Shown in pieces: positions 27,275 through 36,690 of a stretch of 57,419 nucleotides of DNA. Origin of the DNA: Prevotella sp. CAG:617 (lineage in GTDB: Bacteria; Bacteroidota; Bacteroidia; Bacteroidales; Bacteroidaceae). Each line of letters begins with the position of its first letter. The first letter of the stretch is position 1. The notes under the pieces were generated by a model. It ran no database searches. It had not been told where the DNA came from and saw only the letters and a program-made list of their open reading frames with translations. A program made the translations under genes and the position numbers. The stretch is from NCBI GenBank assembly GCA_000438115.1, contig FR903626.1:47486-104904 (forward strand), written 5' to 3'.

Positions 27275-28575
27275 CATACGAAGAAACCATTCAATATTTA
27301 ATCAACGCCACTCCTCTATTTCAAAATGTCGGAACCGGTGCGTATAAAGAAGGCTTGTCAAATACAAATTTATTTGACAAGCATTTTAATTTTCCACACA
27401 AATCATACCATACTATACATATTGCGGGTACAAACGGAAAGGGATCATGTGCCCACACACTCGCAGCCATTCTACAAGAAGCCGGATATAAGGTAGGTTT
27501 ATATACTTCTCCTCACCTTATTGACTTTCGAGAGCGTATTAGAGTAAACGGAATTCCAGTCTCCGAAAAATACGTAATTGATTTCGTTGAAAATGAAAAA
27601 CCATTTTTTGAACCTTTACATCCATCTTTTTTCGAATTAACCACAGCCATGGCCTTTGCTTACTTCAAAAAAGAGCAAGTGGATGTAGCGGTCATTGAAG
27701 TAGGATTAGGAGGACGCCTAGATTGCACAAACATTATATCACCAGATCTTAGCATCATTACCAACATCAGTTTTGACCATATGGCTTTACTGGGTAATAC
27801 GCTTACAAAAATAGCATCTGAAAAAGCAGGAATAATCAAAAAAAACATCCCTGTAATTATAGGAGAATATGTACCAGAGACACGGAAAGTTTTTCAAGAT
27901 AAAGCAGATGAAGTTGGTGCACCTATCATATATGCCCAAGAACAAGAAAACATTTCTTCCTATCATAAAAATGAAACTGGAGGGTTCACCTATCAGACAA
28001 CTATTTGGGGAAAGATTGACGGCGAACTTGCTGGTGATTACCAAGTTGTAAACACCAATACAATTTTGACAGCCATATTCAAATTGCAACAAATAGGTTA
28101 CCACATCAAGAAAGAAGATATTCAACGTGGATTCGCAAATGTATACAAATTAACAGGACTACAAGGACGTTGGCAAATTCTACATAAAAAACCAACTATA
28201 GTTTGCGATACAGGCCATAACGAAGGCGGCTGGAAATATCTATCTAAAAGATTAAAAAAAATAGACTCAGGAAAATTACGTATTGTATTCGGCATGGTAA
28301 ATGATAAAGACATATCAGCAGTTCTTTCACTTATGCCCAAAAATGCAGAATTTTATTTTACAAGAGCCTCTGTAAAACGTGCTCTAAACGAACAAGAACT
28401 TGCAAAAATAGCCTATAAATTTCATTTATCTGGGTGTACATTTCCAAACGTTGCTACAGCTATCAATCAATGCATTAAAGATGCATCCCCTGCAGATTTT
28501 ATTTTTGTAGGAGGAAGCACTTTTATTGTCGCAGATTTGCTTACAGGAATACAAAATAAAGAAATACGCTTTTAA
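27271..28575 (+). CDS. folC: Folylpolyglutamate synthase/dihydrofolate synthase
   Basis: FolC ligates glutamate to dihydropteroate and to reduced folates. The 434-residue protein has the Mur-ligase P-loop GTNGKGSCAHTLAAIL (about 53-68), YTSPHLIDFRERI, EVGLGGRLDCTN with NISFDH, and the C-terminal CDTGHNEGGW block. Start and length are normal. It overlaps dnaJ by 4 nt, so chaperone and folate genes are translationally coupled here. A 5-formyl-THF cycloligase lies about 4 kb downstream. Confidence 0.95.
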   Translation: MTYEETIQYLINATPLFQNVGTGAYKEGLSNTNLFDKHFNFPHKSYHTIHIAGTNGKGSCAHTLAAILQEAGYKVGLYTSPHLIDFRERIRVNGIPVSEKYVIDFVENEKPFFEPLHPSFFELTTAMAFAYFKKEQVDVAVIEVGLGGRLDCTNIISPDLSIITNISFDHMALLGNTLTKIASEKAGIIKKNIPVIIGEYVPETRKVFQDKADEVGAPIIYAQEQENISSYHKNETGGFTYQTTIWGKIDGELAGDYQVVNTNTILTAIFKLQQIGYHIKKEDIQRGFANVYKLTGLQGRWQILHKKPTIVCDTGHNEGGWKYLSKRLKKIDSGKLRIVFGMVNDKDISAVLSLMPKNAEFYFTRASVKRALNEQELAKIAYKFHLSGCTFPNVATAINQCIKDASPADFIFVGGSTFIVADLLTGIQNKEIRF

Positions 28576-28652
28576 AGACAAAAGTCCTTGACCTTTTTAT
28601 GTTTTTTATATCTGAAAAAAGACGATAAAGACATACCATACAGAAAAAAATG

Positions 28653-28660
28653 TAACTTTG
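28653..28660 (+). promoter_or_regulatory. -7 box for the M3 peptidase gene
   Basis: TAACTTTG followed by CAT, 37 nt before the ATG at 28698. Confidence 0.55.
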
Positions 28661-28697
28661 CATAGACTTTCTTAGTAACAAACTCACACACGAAATT

Positions 28698-30737
28698 ATG
28701 AGCCATCTAAATCCTTTTTTTCAGCCATTGAATACTCCATTTGAAACATTCCCCCTTAACAATATTGGCATACAGGACTATCAAGAGGCTTTTGAAAAAG
28801 GTATTGAAAAAGAGAATTTAGAAATAGAAAGAATTATAAATCAGGAAGAAACGCCATCATTTATTAATACTATTTTGGCGCTCGAAAATGGTGGTAGCCT
28901 CTTGGACACAGTTTCTACTATATTTTTCAATATTTTAGAGGCTGAAAGTTGTCCAGAAATGGATGAACTTGCAGAAAAAATATCTCCTATTCTTTCTGAA
29001 CATAATTCTGAAATTCTACATAATGAAAAACTTTTCAACAAGATTCAGTACGTTTGGGACCATCGTAATAATATAAAGGGTGAAGATTTTCAACTTTTGA
29101 AAAAAACTTACGAAAACTTCATACGGAACGGTGCCCATTTAAAGGCTGAAAAAAAAGAGGAATACAAACAGATTGTATCTGAACTATCCAAGTTAACTAT
29201 TGAATTTTCTCAAAATCTTTTGGCAGAAACCAATGCCTACACCTTACAAATAGAAAAAGAAGAAGATTTGGCAGGTCTCCCTCAGTCGCAGATTGAACAA
29301 GCCTCACAATGCGCACAAAAAAAAGGGCTAAAAGGTTGGGTATTTACACTAAAAGCTCCCAGTTATATCCCATTCATCACACACGCCCAAAACAGAGACC
29401 TACGCGAAAAAATATATAAAGCCTATGCATTCCGTTGTTCGAAAGAAAATAATTCTAACAATTATGGTATTGTAACTCGTATTACAGATCTACGTCGGCA
29501 ATTGGCCAATCTGCTAGGGTACAAAAATTATGCTGAATATGCTTTAACAAAAAGGATGGCCGCAAAGACCTCACATGTGCACAAACTTCTAAACGAATTA
29601 ATTAATGCCTACATAGATAAGGCACATGAAGAGGTTGATAAAATCAAAAAATACGCTCAAGAAAAAGAAGGCAACGATTTTGAATTACAAGCGTGGGATT
29701 TCAATTTTTACGCAAATAAACTAAAACAAGAACGTTTTAACTTTGATGACGAAGACTTACGTCCCTACTTTAAGTTGAATAATGTAATCAAAGGAGTATT
29801 TAAACTGGCAAACACGCTTTATGGCATTACATTTAAAGAGAATAAGGAAATTCCGACCTATCATGAAGATGTAAAAACATTTGAAATTTATGATAAGGAT
29901 GGTTCATTTCTTGCAATATTGTACATGGATCTCTTTTCACGCGAAGGAAAACAAGGAGGTGCATGGATGACCAACTTTAAGGAACAATACATTGACAAAA
30001 ACGGGAACAACCATCGACCTCATGTTTCCATTACAACAAACTTTACGCGAGAGACAGAGAGCGTTCCTTCCCTATTGACTTTTAATGAATTAGAAACGCT
30101 TTTACATGAATTCGGTCATGCTCTGCATGGCATATTTTCTAATACACATTACAAATCCTTAAGCGGAACACACGTTCTGTGGGACTTTGTTGAACTGCCG
30201 TCACAACTTATGGAAAACTATGCCACAGAAAAAGATTTTTTGAAAACATTTGCATACCATTATCAAACAGGAGAATGTATACCAGATGATTTAATAGAAA
30301 AAATCACAGAAAGCCGGAATTATAATGTGGCGTACGCATGCATCAAACAAGTTTCTTATGCCTTAATAGACATGGCCTACTATACAAGCATTTCCCCCAT
30401 TTGCGATTTAGAACAATTAGAGCAGGAAGCAACCAAACAGGTCAAATTGCTACCGCAAATACCCAAATACTGCATGGGGCTGCAATTCAGCCATATCATG
30501 TCTGGCGGTTATGCTGCAGGATATTATAGTTACAAATGGGCAGAAGTTCTTGACGCAGATGCCTTTGAAAGCTTCAAAGAATATGGAATATTCAATCCTG
30601 AAATTGCACAAAAGTTCAGAAATGAAATTCTCAGCCAAGGAGGAACCAAAGATCCAATGGACTTATACGTAGCTTTTAAAAAACGAACTCCCAATATACA
30701 AGCATTACTAAAAAGAAACGGCATATCCCATGGATAA
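28698..30737 (+). CDS. M3 family zinc metallopeptidase (peptidyl-dipeptidase Dcp-like)
   Basis: M3 enzymes cleave oligopeptides inside a deep helical cleft. The 679-residue protein begins NPFFQPLNTPFETFPL, as Dcp-type members do, and carries the HEFGHALHG zinc motif near residue 474 with the downstream second-metal glutamate in WDFVELPSQLMENY. There is no signal peptide, so it is probably cytosolic. Length matches E. coli Dcp (about 680). Dcp versus oligopeptidase A cannot be settled from sequence alone. It overlaps the deaminase gene by 8 nt. Confidence 0.93.
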   Translation: MSHLNPFFQPLNTPFETFPLNNIGIQDYQEAFEKGIEKENLEIERIINQEETPSFINTILALENGGSLLDTVSTIFFNILEAESCPEMDELAEKISPILSEHNSEILHNEKLFNKIQYVWDHRNNIKGEDFQLLKKTYENFIRNGAHLKAEKKEEYKQIVSELSKLTIEFSQNLLAETNAYTLQIEKEEDLAGLPQSQIEQASQCAQKKGLKGWVFTLKAPSYIPFITHAQNRDLREKIYKAYAFRCSKENNSNNYGIVTRITDLRRQLANLLGYKNYAEYALTKRMAAKTSHVHKLLNELINAYIDKAHEEVDKIKKYAQEKEGNDFELQAWDFNFYANKLKQERFNFDDEDLRPYFKLNNVIKGVFKLANTLYGITFKENKEIPTYHEDVKTFEIYDKDGSFLAILYMDLFSREGKQGGAWMTNFKEQYIDKNGNNHRPHVSITTNFTRETESVPSLLTFNELETLLHEFGHALHGIFSNTHYKSLSGTHVLWDFVELPSQLMENYATEKDFLKTFAYHYQTGECIPDDLIEKITESRNYNVAYACIKQVSYALIDMAYYTSISPICDLEQLEQEATKQVKLLPQIPKYCMGLQFSHIMSGGYAAGYYSYKWAEVLDADAFESFKEYGIFNPEIAQKFRNEILSQGGTKDPMDLYVAFKKRTPNIQALLKRNGISHG

Positions 30738-31158
30738 ACAAAAGATACTTGATTATAGATATTTAAAGATGGCATCAATTTGGGCAGAAAATTCCTACTG
30801 CACACGCAGAAAAGTCGGAGCTCTTATTGTAAAAGACAAAATGATAATCAGTGATGGATACAACGGAACTCCATCTGGATTCGAAAATATATGTGAAGAT
30901 TCAAATGGTGTCACCAAACCATATGTTTTACACGCGGAAGCAAACGCTATAACAAAAATTGCACGATCTGGAAATAATTCAGACGGTGCGACGTTATATG
31001 TAACAGCAGCACCATGCATAGAATGTGCAAAACTAATCATTCAAGCAGGAATAAAAAGAGTTATTTACAGCGAACCTTACCGTCTTTCAGATGGTATTGA
31101 TTTGCTGAAACGTGCAGGAATCAATGTTGAGTATATAGATATAAAAACTTCAAAATAG
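30730..31158 (+). CDS. dCMP deaminase family protein (ComEB-like)
   Basis: This 142-residue zinc deaminase probably converts dCMP to dUMP for dTTP synthesis. The zinc/catalytic motif HAEANAI (His68, Glu70) and PCIEC (Cys96, Cys99) are present. The N-terminal MASIWAENSYCTRRKVGALIV and GYNGTPSGFENICED match the dCMP deaminase/ComEB subgroup rather than free cytidine deaminases. Its start lies inside the M3 peptidase gene end (8-nt overlap), and the S41 protease gene follows by 28 nt. Confidence 0.92.
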   Translation: MDKQKILDYRYLKMASIWAENSYCTRRKVGALIVKDKMIISDGYNGTPSGFENICEDSNGVTKPYVLHAEANAITKIARSGNNSDGATLYVTAAPCIECAKLIIQAGIKRVIYSEPYRLSDGIDLLKRAGINVEYIDIKTSK

Positions 31159-31186
31159 CCTTTAAGCGTACATTATTGTCCAAAAG

Positions 31187-32953
31187 ATGAACAGAATTAC
31201 GTCCCCCCGATTTATACCTTTAGTCCTTTCACTGGGAATTGTCTTAGGCATACTGATTGGCAACTTTTATGCAAATCACTATGCCGGCAATCGACTAAGC
31301 ATCATCAATACTTCCAGCAATAAATTAAATGACTTATTGCATATCATTGATGATCAATACGTTGATCCTGTCAATATGTCAGATCTGGTAGAAAAGGCCA
31401 TGCCACAAATCCTGAAAGAATTAGATCCTCACTCTACATATGTTTCCGCAAAAGATGTAGAAGCCTCCATGCAAGACCTAAAAGGAAGTTTTTCAGGCAT
31501 TGGCATACAATTCTTTATCTATCAGGATTCTGTGAGAGTTGTTCGTGTAATCAACGGTGGGCCTTCTGAAAGTGTTGGCATTAAAGCTGGGGACAGAATA
31601 ATTGGTATCAACAAAAAGGCATATATTGGGAAAAATGTTTCCATAGATTCAACCTACAAACTTCTGAAAGGTCCCAAGGATTCAAAAATAGAATTAGAAA
31701 TATACCGCCCTGCAATACAGAAAAAACTAACCTTTTCCATCACTCGGAATGATGTTCCAATCAACAGTGTCACAGCTGCTTATATGGCAGATGAAACAAC
31801 CGGTTATATCAAAGTCAATAGTTTTGCAGAAACCACGTATTCTGAATTTTTAGCAGCCTTAGCCAATTTGCACAGACAAGGATTCAAAGGTCTTATTATA
31901 GATTTAAGAGGTAATTTAGGTGGCTATCTTGATCCTGCAATTCGCATGGCTATGGAATTTCTCCCTAAAGACAGGCTTATAGTATATACTCAAGGTAGAA
32001 GATCACCCCGACAAGATTATAAAAGTGATGGAAGAGGAGCTTACCAGAATTTGCCGTTAGTAGTATTGGTAGATGAAGCGTCTGCATCAGCAAGCGAAAT
32101 ATTCTCCGGAGCAATTCAAGACAATGATAGAGGAACAATCATCGGGCGACGCACTTTTGGAAAAGGGCTTGTACAAGAACCTATACAATTTGCCGATGGT
32201 AGTATGCTCAGACTTACGATTGCACGCTACTATACACCTTCAGGAAGATGCGTACAGAAACCATACTCGCAAGGAGACGAAGAACAATATGAAAACGACC
32301 TGTTTTTAAGAGCAGAACACGGTGAATACTTTTATAAAGATAGCATAAAGACAAGCGGAAAAGCATACAAAACCAGACTCGGTAGAAAAGTTTTTGGTGG
32401 TGGTGGAATCATTCCCGACATATTTATCCCACGTGATACAATAGGAATGACTCCCTACTTTAAACAAGCATATACACTAAATCTGCTACAAGAATTTGCA
32501 TATGTTTATAGTGATAAGAATCGAAAAGAACTTATGCAGCATCAGAATCTAAACGAACTCGTAAATTATCTGGATAAACAGAATATCTTAGAACAATTTG
32601 CATGGTTCGGATCAAGCAATGGACTTAAGCGTCGGAATTTAATGCTAAAAAAGTCTCAAAAACTATTCACCCGTTTCATATACGGAAACATTATCGATAA
32701 TATCATGGACGAGCAATCAGCCATACAATACGACAACTTATCAGATCCTGCAATGCTTGAAGCCATAAAAATTTTGCATCAAGGTTCAGCATTCCCCAAA
32801 TTGACACGTACGGAAGGAAAATTCATATTGGGGTTTCAACAAACGGATAAACATATAGCGTTAATATGCTCACGAATTTTCAAACTCCCCTACTATGCTA
32901 CAGAAAGCACAAATCCGAAAAATTATAAGAGAAACATACAAAAAAACGCTTGA
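31187..32953 (+). CDS. S41 family C-terminal processing protease (CtpA-like)
   Basis: This 588-residue protein has an N-terminal signal/anchor segment (about 11-30) and is probably periplasmic. The PDZ domain (FSGIGIQFFIYQDSVRVVRV through AGDRIIGIN) leads into the peptidase core. The nucleophile region is DEASASASEIFSGAIQD and the base is in TFGKGLVQEP, giving the Ser/Lys dyad of S41. A C-terminal extension of about 180 residues after GGGIIPDI is longer than E. coli-type Ctp. Known members trim the C-termini of envelope proteins. Confidence 0.94.
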   Translation: MNRITSPRFIPLVLSLGIVLGILIGNFYANHYAGNRLSIINTSSNKLNDLLHIIDDQYVDPVNMSDLVEKAMPQILKELDPHSTYVSAKDVEASMQDLKGSFSGIGIQFFIYQDSVRVVRVINGGPSESVGIKAGDRIIGINKKAYIGKNVSIDSTYKLLKGPKDSKIELEIYRPAIQKKLTFSITRNDVPINSVTAAYMADETTGYIKVNSFAETTYSEFLAALANLHRQGFKGLIIDLRGNLGGYLDPAIRMAMEFLPKDRLIVYTQGRRSPRQDYKSDGRGAYQNLPLVVLVDEASASASEIFSGAIQDNDRGTIIGRRTFGKGLVQEPIQFADGSMLRLTIARYYTPSGRCVQKPYSQGDEEQYENDLFLRAEHGEYFYKDSIKTSGKAYKTRLGRKVFGGGGIIPDIFIPRDTIGMTPYFKQAYTLNLLQEFAYVYSDKNRKELMQHQNLNELVNYLDKQNILEQFAWFGSSNGLKRRNLMLKKSQKLFTRFIYGNIIDNIMDEQSAIQYDNLSDPAMLEAIKILHQGSAFPKLTRTEGKFILGFQQTDKHIALICSRIFKLPYYATESTNPKNYKRNIQKNA

Positions 32954-33497
32954 AAAAGAACGTGATATGTGGTCTGCTGAAATAAAGGCTAAAATTCTTC
33001 AAATGCCAATATACCAACAGGCCCGACATATCATGCTATATGCTGCACTCCCCGACGAAGCAAACATAACGTCCATTATATTTGACCCATCTGCGATTTC
33101 CAAAAAAATTTGGTTTCCTAAAATAATAGATGCGGAGACCATCATACCACACTTATATTCGCCAGAAAAAGGATTCACCACCGATTCTGAAAAAACACCA
33201 TATCAAATAAAAGAGCCACGTGGAAAAATTCAATCGGTTTGGCCTGATTTAGACTTAATTATAGTTCCGGGATTGGCATTTGATCATGCCGGTCACCGTT
33301 TAGGACGTGGAAAAGGCTTCTATGACCGTTTTCTCAGAAAATATCCCCAATGCTACAAAGTCGGAATATGTTTCCCGTACCAGCTTGTAAATGAAATTCC
33401 AGTTTCCGAACATGACATAAACATGGATCTGATTATCAGCGTATCAAATAAAATGTCAGAAAAAAAAGATTCAGGAAGAACTACAGTTTCATTTTAA
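32895..33497 (+). CDS. 5-formyltetrahydrofolate cyclo-ligase
   Basis: The enzyme converts 5-formyl-THF to 5,10-methenyl-THF with ATP. The 200-residue protein has the N-terminal basic helix IRKIIRETYKK, the AALPDEANI block, VPGLAFD, and the ATP-binding GRGKGFYDRFL. I keep the first ATG because the N-terminal helix is conserved in the family, which makes a 59-nt overlap with the S41 protease gene. Such a long overlap suggests strict translational coupling. Confidence 0.93.
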   Translation: MLQKAQIRKIIRETYKKTLEKERDMWSAEIKAKILQMPIYQQARHIMLYAALPDEANITSIIFDPSAISKKIWFPKIIDAETIIPHLYSPEKGFTTDSEKTPYQIKEPRGKIQSVWPDLDLIIVPGLAFDHAGHRLGRGKGFYDRFLRKYPQCYKVGICFPYQLVNEIPVSEHDINMDLIISVSNKMSEKKDSGRTTVSF

Positions 33498-33505
33498 ATC
33501 ATTTT

Positions 33506-33537
33506 TTTGTATAATACGCCAGAAATAAGTAACTTTG
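33506..33537 (+). promoter_or_regulatory. Promoter of the PPi-phosphofructokinase gene
   Basis: TTTG at 33506-33509 and TAACTTTG at 33530-33537 with a 20-nt spacer, 36 nt before the ATG. Confidence 0.7.
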
Positions 33538-33573
33538 CATTGATATAATACAAACTTAAAACCCAAAGAAAAC

Positions 33574-35214
33574 ATGAAAAAGAGTGCTTTACAATGTGCT
33601 CGTGCTGCCTACCAGCCCAAATTACCCAAAGGCTTGCGCGGTAACGTTACAATTAAAGAAGGTGCCCCCACACAAAGTGTAGGAGACCAGGAGGAAATAA
33701 AGAAACTCTTCCCTAATACATACGGAATGCCTATTGTTGAATTTGTTCCGACAGATGAAAAGAAAGAATACGCACCAATTAATATCGGTGTGATCCTTTC
33801 TGGCGGTCAAGCACCTGGCGGCCACAACGTAATTTGCGGATTGTATGATGAACTCAAAAAACAAAATCCCCAAAACAAGCTCTATGGCTTTCTTATGGGA
33901 CCTGGTGGCCTTGTAAACCATAAATATATCGAAATGACCGATGAATTGATTAATGAATATCGTAACACCGGTGGTTTCGACATGATTGGTTCTGGCCGTA
34001 CTAAACTTGAAGAAGTTGATCAATTTGAAAGCGGTCTGAAAATTATAAACGAATTAGGCATCAATGCTATCGTCATCATTGGAGGCGATGACTCTAATAC
34101 AAACGCATGCGTGCTTGCTGAATATTATGCAGCAAAGAAATGCGGCGTACAGGTTATCGGTTGCCCCAAGACCATTGACGGTGACTTGAAAAATGAACAA
34201 ATAGAAACCAGTTTCGGATTTGACACGGCTTGCAAAACCTACGCAGAAGTAATCGGAAACATACAACGTGACGCTAATTCAGCACGCAAATATTGGCACT
34301 TCATCAAATTGATGGGACGTTCAGCATCTCACATTGCATTGGAATGTGCACTACAATGTCAGCCCAACATATGTATCGTCAGCGAAGAGGTTGAAGCCAA
34401 AAACCAAACTTTGGACGACATTGTAACCTATATAGCCAATGTTGTAGCTCAACGTGCTGCTGACGGAAATAATTTTGGTACAGTTCTGATTCCTGAAGGA
34501 CTTATTGAGTTTATTCCTGCCATGAAACGTCTTATTGCAGAATTAAACGACCTGTTAGCAACTCCTGAAGCAACCAATATAGCAGCAGATGAACAACGTC
34601 AATGGATTCTGGGTAAACTTTCAAAAGAAAATGCTGCCATTTACGAATCTCTTCCCGAAGGTGTTGCCAAACAACTTACCATGGAGCGTGACCCACACGG
34701 AAACGTACAAGTTTCATTAATCGAAACAGAAAAATTACTTTCCGAAATGGTTGCGAAAAAATTACAAGAGTGGAAAGCTGAAGGTAAATTCAATGGCAAA
34801 TTTGCAGCTCAACATCATTTCTTTGGTTACGAAGGACGCTGCGCAGCTCCCTCAAACTATGATGCAGATTATTGTTATGCATTAGGTTCAAGCGCCGCCC
34901 AGTTGGTTGCAAACGGTAAAACAGGATATATGGCTATCGTCAAGAATACCACAGCCCCTGCTGAAGAATGGGTTGCTGGCGGTGTACCTATTACCATGAT
35001 GATGAACATGGAACGCCGTAACGGTAAAATGAAACCTGTAATCCGCAAGGCATTGGTAAAATTAGACGGAGCACCTTTCAAAACTTTTGCTGCAAACCGT
35101 GATGAATGGGCACGCCATACTTGCTTCGTTTATCCTGGACCTATTCAATATTTTGGACCGGCCGAAGTATGCGACCAATGCACAATGACACTAAAATTGG
35201 AACAAGGTAAATAA
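33574..35214 (+). CDS. pfp: Pyrophosphate-dependent 6-phosphofructokinase
   Basis: This enzyme reversibly phosphorylates fructose-6-phosphate with PPi. The 546-residue protein is the long PFP form. The N-terminal loop is LSGGQAPGGHNVI, then IIGGDDSNTNA, the catalytic PKTIDGDLKN (Asp in TIDGD), and LMGRSASHIALECAL. GGDDSN and the PKTIDGD lysine are the sequence marks of PPi rather than ATP use. It has its own promoter and terminator and is monocistronic. Confidence 0.96.
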   Translation: MKKSALQCARAAYQPKLPKGLRGNVTIKEGAPTQSVGDQEEIKKLFPNTYGMPIVEFVPTDEKKEYAPINIGVILSGGQAPGGHNVICGLYDELKKQNPQNKLYGFLMGPGGLVNHKYIEMTDELINEYRNTGGFDMIGSGRTKLEEVDQFESGLKIINELGINAIVIIGGDDSNTNACVLAEYYAAKKCGVQVIGCPKTIDGDLKNEQIETSFGFDTACKTYAEVIGNIQRDANSARKYWHFIKLMGRSASHIALECALQCQPNICIVSEEVEAKNQTLDDIVTYIANVVAQRAADGNNFGTVLIPEGLIEFIPAMKRLIAELNDLLATPEATNIAADEQRQWILGKLSKENAAIYESLPEGVAKQLTMERDPHGNVQVSLIETEKLLSEMVAKKLQEWKAEGKFNGKFAAQHHFFGYEGRCAAPSNYDADYCYALGSSAAQLVANGKTGYMAIVKNTTAPAEEWVAGGVPITMMMNMERRNGKMKPVIRKALVKLDGAPFKTFAANRDEWARHTCFVYPGPIQYFGPAEVCDQCTMTLKLEQGK

Positions 35215-35240
35215 TATTTTGTCTCCATATTGATATAGAG

Positions 35241-35280
35241 CCAATGATATTTTCTAAATAAAGAAAATATCATTGGTTTG
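35241..35280 (+). terminator. Rho-independent terminator of the PPi-PFK gene
   Basis: A perfect 14-bp stem (CCAATGATATTTTC with GAAAATATCATTGG), 8-nt loop, then TTTG and a further T-run. Confidence 0.9.
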
Positions 35281-35317
35281 TTTTGAAACTTATCCTCTAC
35301 TTTACTTTCGCTCCTTT

Positions 35318-36154
35318 ATGTCAAAAAGAAGCAACAACAATAAACGCCCTCCCAAAAACAGACTGAAAAAGCTATTACGCAAAGCTCCCTCATGGGCATT
35401 GGGCATAGGCGGAATCCTAATTGCCGCTATTTATGCAGCAATTTTTTATTATTTCTTCGTAGGACAGTTTGGCTTACGATGGCAGGCTTTCTATGGAGAT
35501 GCATCTTATCCAAATGAATATTCCATACAAGGTATTGACATTAGCCATCACCAAGGTGAAATCAATTGGACCAAACTTCAATCTGCTACAATAGGCGACA
35601 ACCCTATTCGATTCATTATTATCAAAGCAACAGAAGGAGCCGATTTTCTCGATGAAAATTTCAATGATAATTTTTATAATGCACGCGAAAACGGCTTTAT
35701 TAGAGGGGCATACCACTACTTTAAACCTAACACACCAGCCCTATTACAAGCCAAATATTTCTTGAAACAAGTTCATTTGGAACCGGGAGATTTGCCTCCT
35801 GTCTTAGATATAGAAGAAAAAGGTAATCTCACTGCAGCACAACTAAAAAAAGCTGCCCTAACTTGGCTGCACACAGTTGAAAAAAAATATGGTGTCAAAC
35901 CCATTATATATACAAATTACAAATTTAAGTTACAATATCTCTCAGACAAAGATTTCAATGACTACCCGTATTGGATTGCGCACTACTACGTAAAAGAACT
36001 AAAATACAAGGGGAAATGGAAGTTCTGGCAACATACGGATTATGGTTCACTTCCTGGAATCAACGGAAAAGTAGACTTTAATGTTTATAATGGATCCATG
36101 TATGACCTGAAAAAATTTACTATAAGCAAAAAAGAAGAAGTAGAAACTGAATGA
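35318..36154 (+). CDS. Membrane-anchored GH25 lysozyme-type hydrolase
   Basis: GH25 enzymes cleave the beta-1,4 bond of peptidoglycan. The 278-residue protein has a very basic N-terminus, a transmembrane anchor (about 27-50, ending AIFYYFFVGQF), and the GH25 barrel with GIDISHHQGEINW, IIKATEGADF, and the catalytic pair in PPVLDIEEKG. The barrel would face the periplasm. I chose the ATG at 35318; the extension upstream would run into the PFK terminator. It may serve envelope remodelling or attack other bacteria; context does not decide. Confidence 0.93.
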   Translation: MSKRSNNNKRPPKNRLKKLLRKAPSWALGIGGILIAAIYAAIFYYFFVGQFGLRWQAFYGDASYPNEYSIQGIDISHHQGEINWTKLQSATIGDNPIRFIIIKATEGADFLDENFNDNFYNARENGFIRGAYHYFKPNTPALLQAKYFLKQVHLEPGDLPPVLDIEEKGNLTAAQLKKAALTWLHTVEKKYGVKPIIYTNYKFKLQYLSDKDFNDYPYWIAHYYVKELKYKGKWKFWQHTDYGSLPGINGKVDFNVYNGSMYDLKKFTISKKEEVETE

Positions 36155-36243
36155 CCCCACGATTATTGCACAAGAAATGTTAAAAAACACAACAAAAAAA
36201 ATAGATTTGACTTGAATTCACTCCAACAAACACAGAAAAAGTG

Positions 36244-36251
36244 TATATTTG
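36244..36251 (+). promoter_or_regulatory. -7 box for the small secreted protein
   Basis: TATATTTG followed by CC, 17 nt before the ATG at 36269. It fixes that start against an upstream in-frame Met. Confidence 0.5.
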
Positions 36252-36268
36252 CCAAAAAGCTTCAGCCT

Positions 36269-36583
36269 ATGGTTACAATAAAGCACATCATATTAACATC
36301 ATTACTATTATTTACGTGCGGAGGGATGTCTACTTTTGCAACAACCATTGCGGATGAAAATGCAATAACTGAAAACCTACAAATAACTATTAACGTAAAT
36401 GGAAGCAATGTTCGGATAAGTAATGCCTCTGGAAAGATTCTGGAGATTTATAACATCACAGGAGTAAAAATTGCAAGTTATAAAATAGATTCGTCAGACA
36501 AGACCATTTCGTTAGGTCACTTATCAAAAAGTTGCTATATCCTAAAAATAGGAAACATAGTACGTAAAATATCAATCTTATAA
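36269..36583 (+). CDS. Tiny secreted protein made mostly of a T9SS-type C-terminal domain
   Basis: This 104-residue protein has a signal peptide ending STFA, about 20 linker residues, then the segment from ITINVNGSNVRI to RKISIL. The pattern of that segment (LEIYNITGVKIASYKI, SLGHLSKSCYILKIG, terminal Lys and hydrophobics) resembles the type A sorting domain that directs proteins through the type IX secretion system. No cargo domain is present. It could be a decoy, an adaptor or a degenerate remnant. The function is unknown and the domain call is from pattern only. Confidence 0.65.
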   Translation: MVTIKHIILTSLLLFTCGGMSTFATTIADENAITENLQITINVNGSNVRISNASGKILEIYNITGVKIASYKIDSSDKTISLGHLSKSCYILKIGNIVRKISIL

Positions 36584-36589
36584 TAAAAT

Positions 36590-36683
36590 TTATTCCCATA
36601 TAACAAGAGGCTGCATGAACTATATGCAGCCTCTTGTTATATGGGAATAATAGTTCATGCAGCCTCTTGTTATATGGGAATAA
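36590..36683. repeat. Three-armed inverted repeat
   Basis: The left arm at 36590-36622 (33 nt) has an exact reverse complement at 36651-36683. Between them lies a second right arm at 36624-36650 that repeats the last 27 nt of the distal arm exactly. The left arm can therefore form either a 27-bp stem with a 7-nt loop or a 33-bp stem with a 28-nt loop, and the two are mutually exclusive. The GAGGCTGC/GCAGCCTC core resembles common Bacteroidales terminators. It lies 7 nt after the small secreted protein gene and may be its duplicated terminator. Confidence 0.9.
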
Positions 36684-36690
36684 TAAAAAC

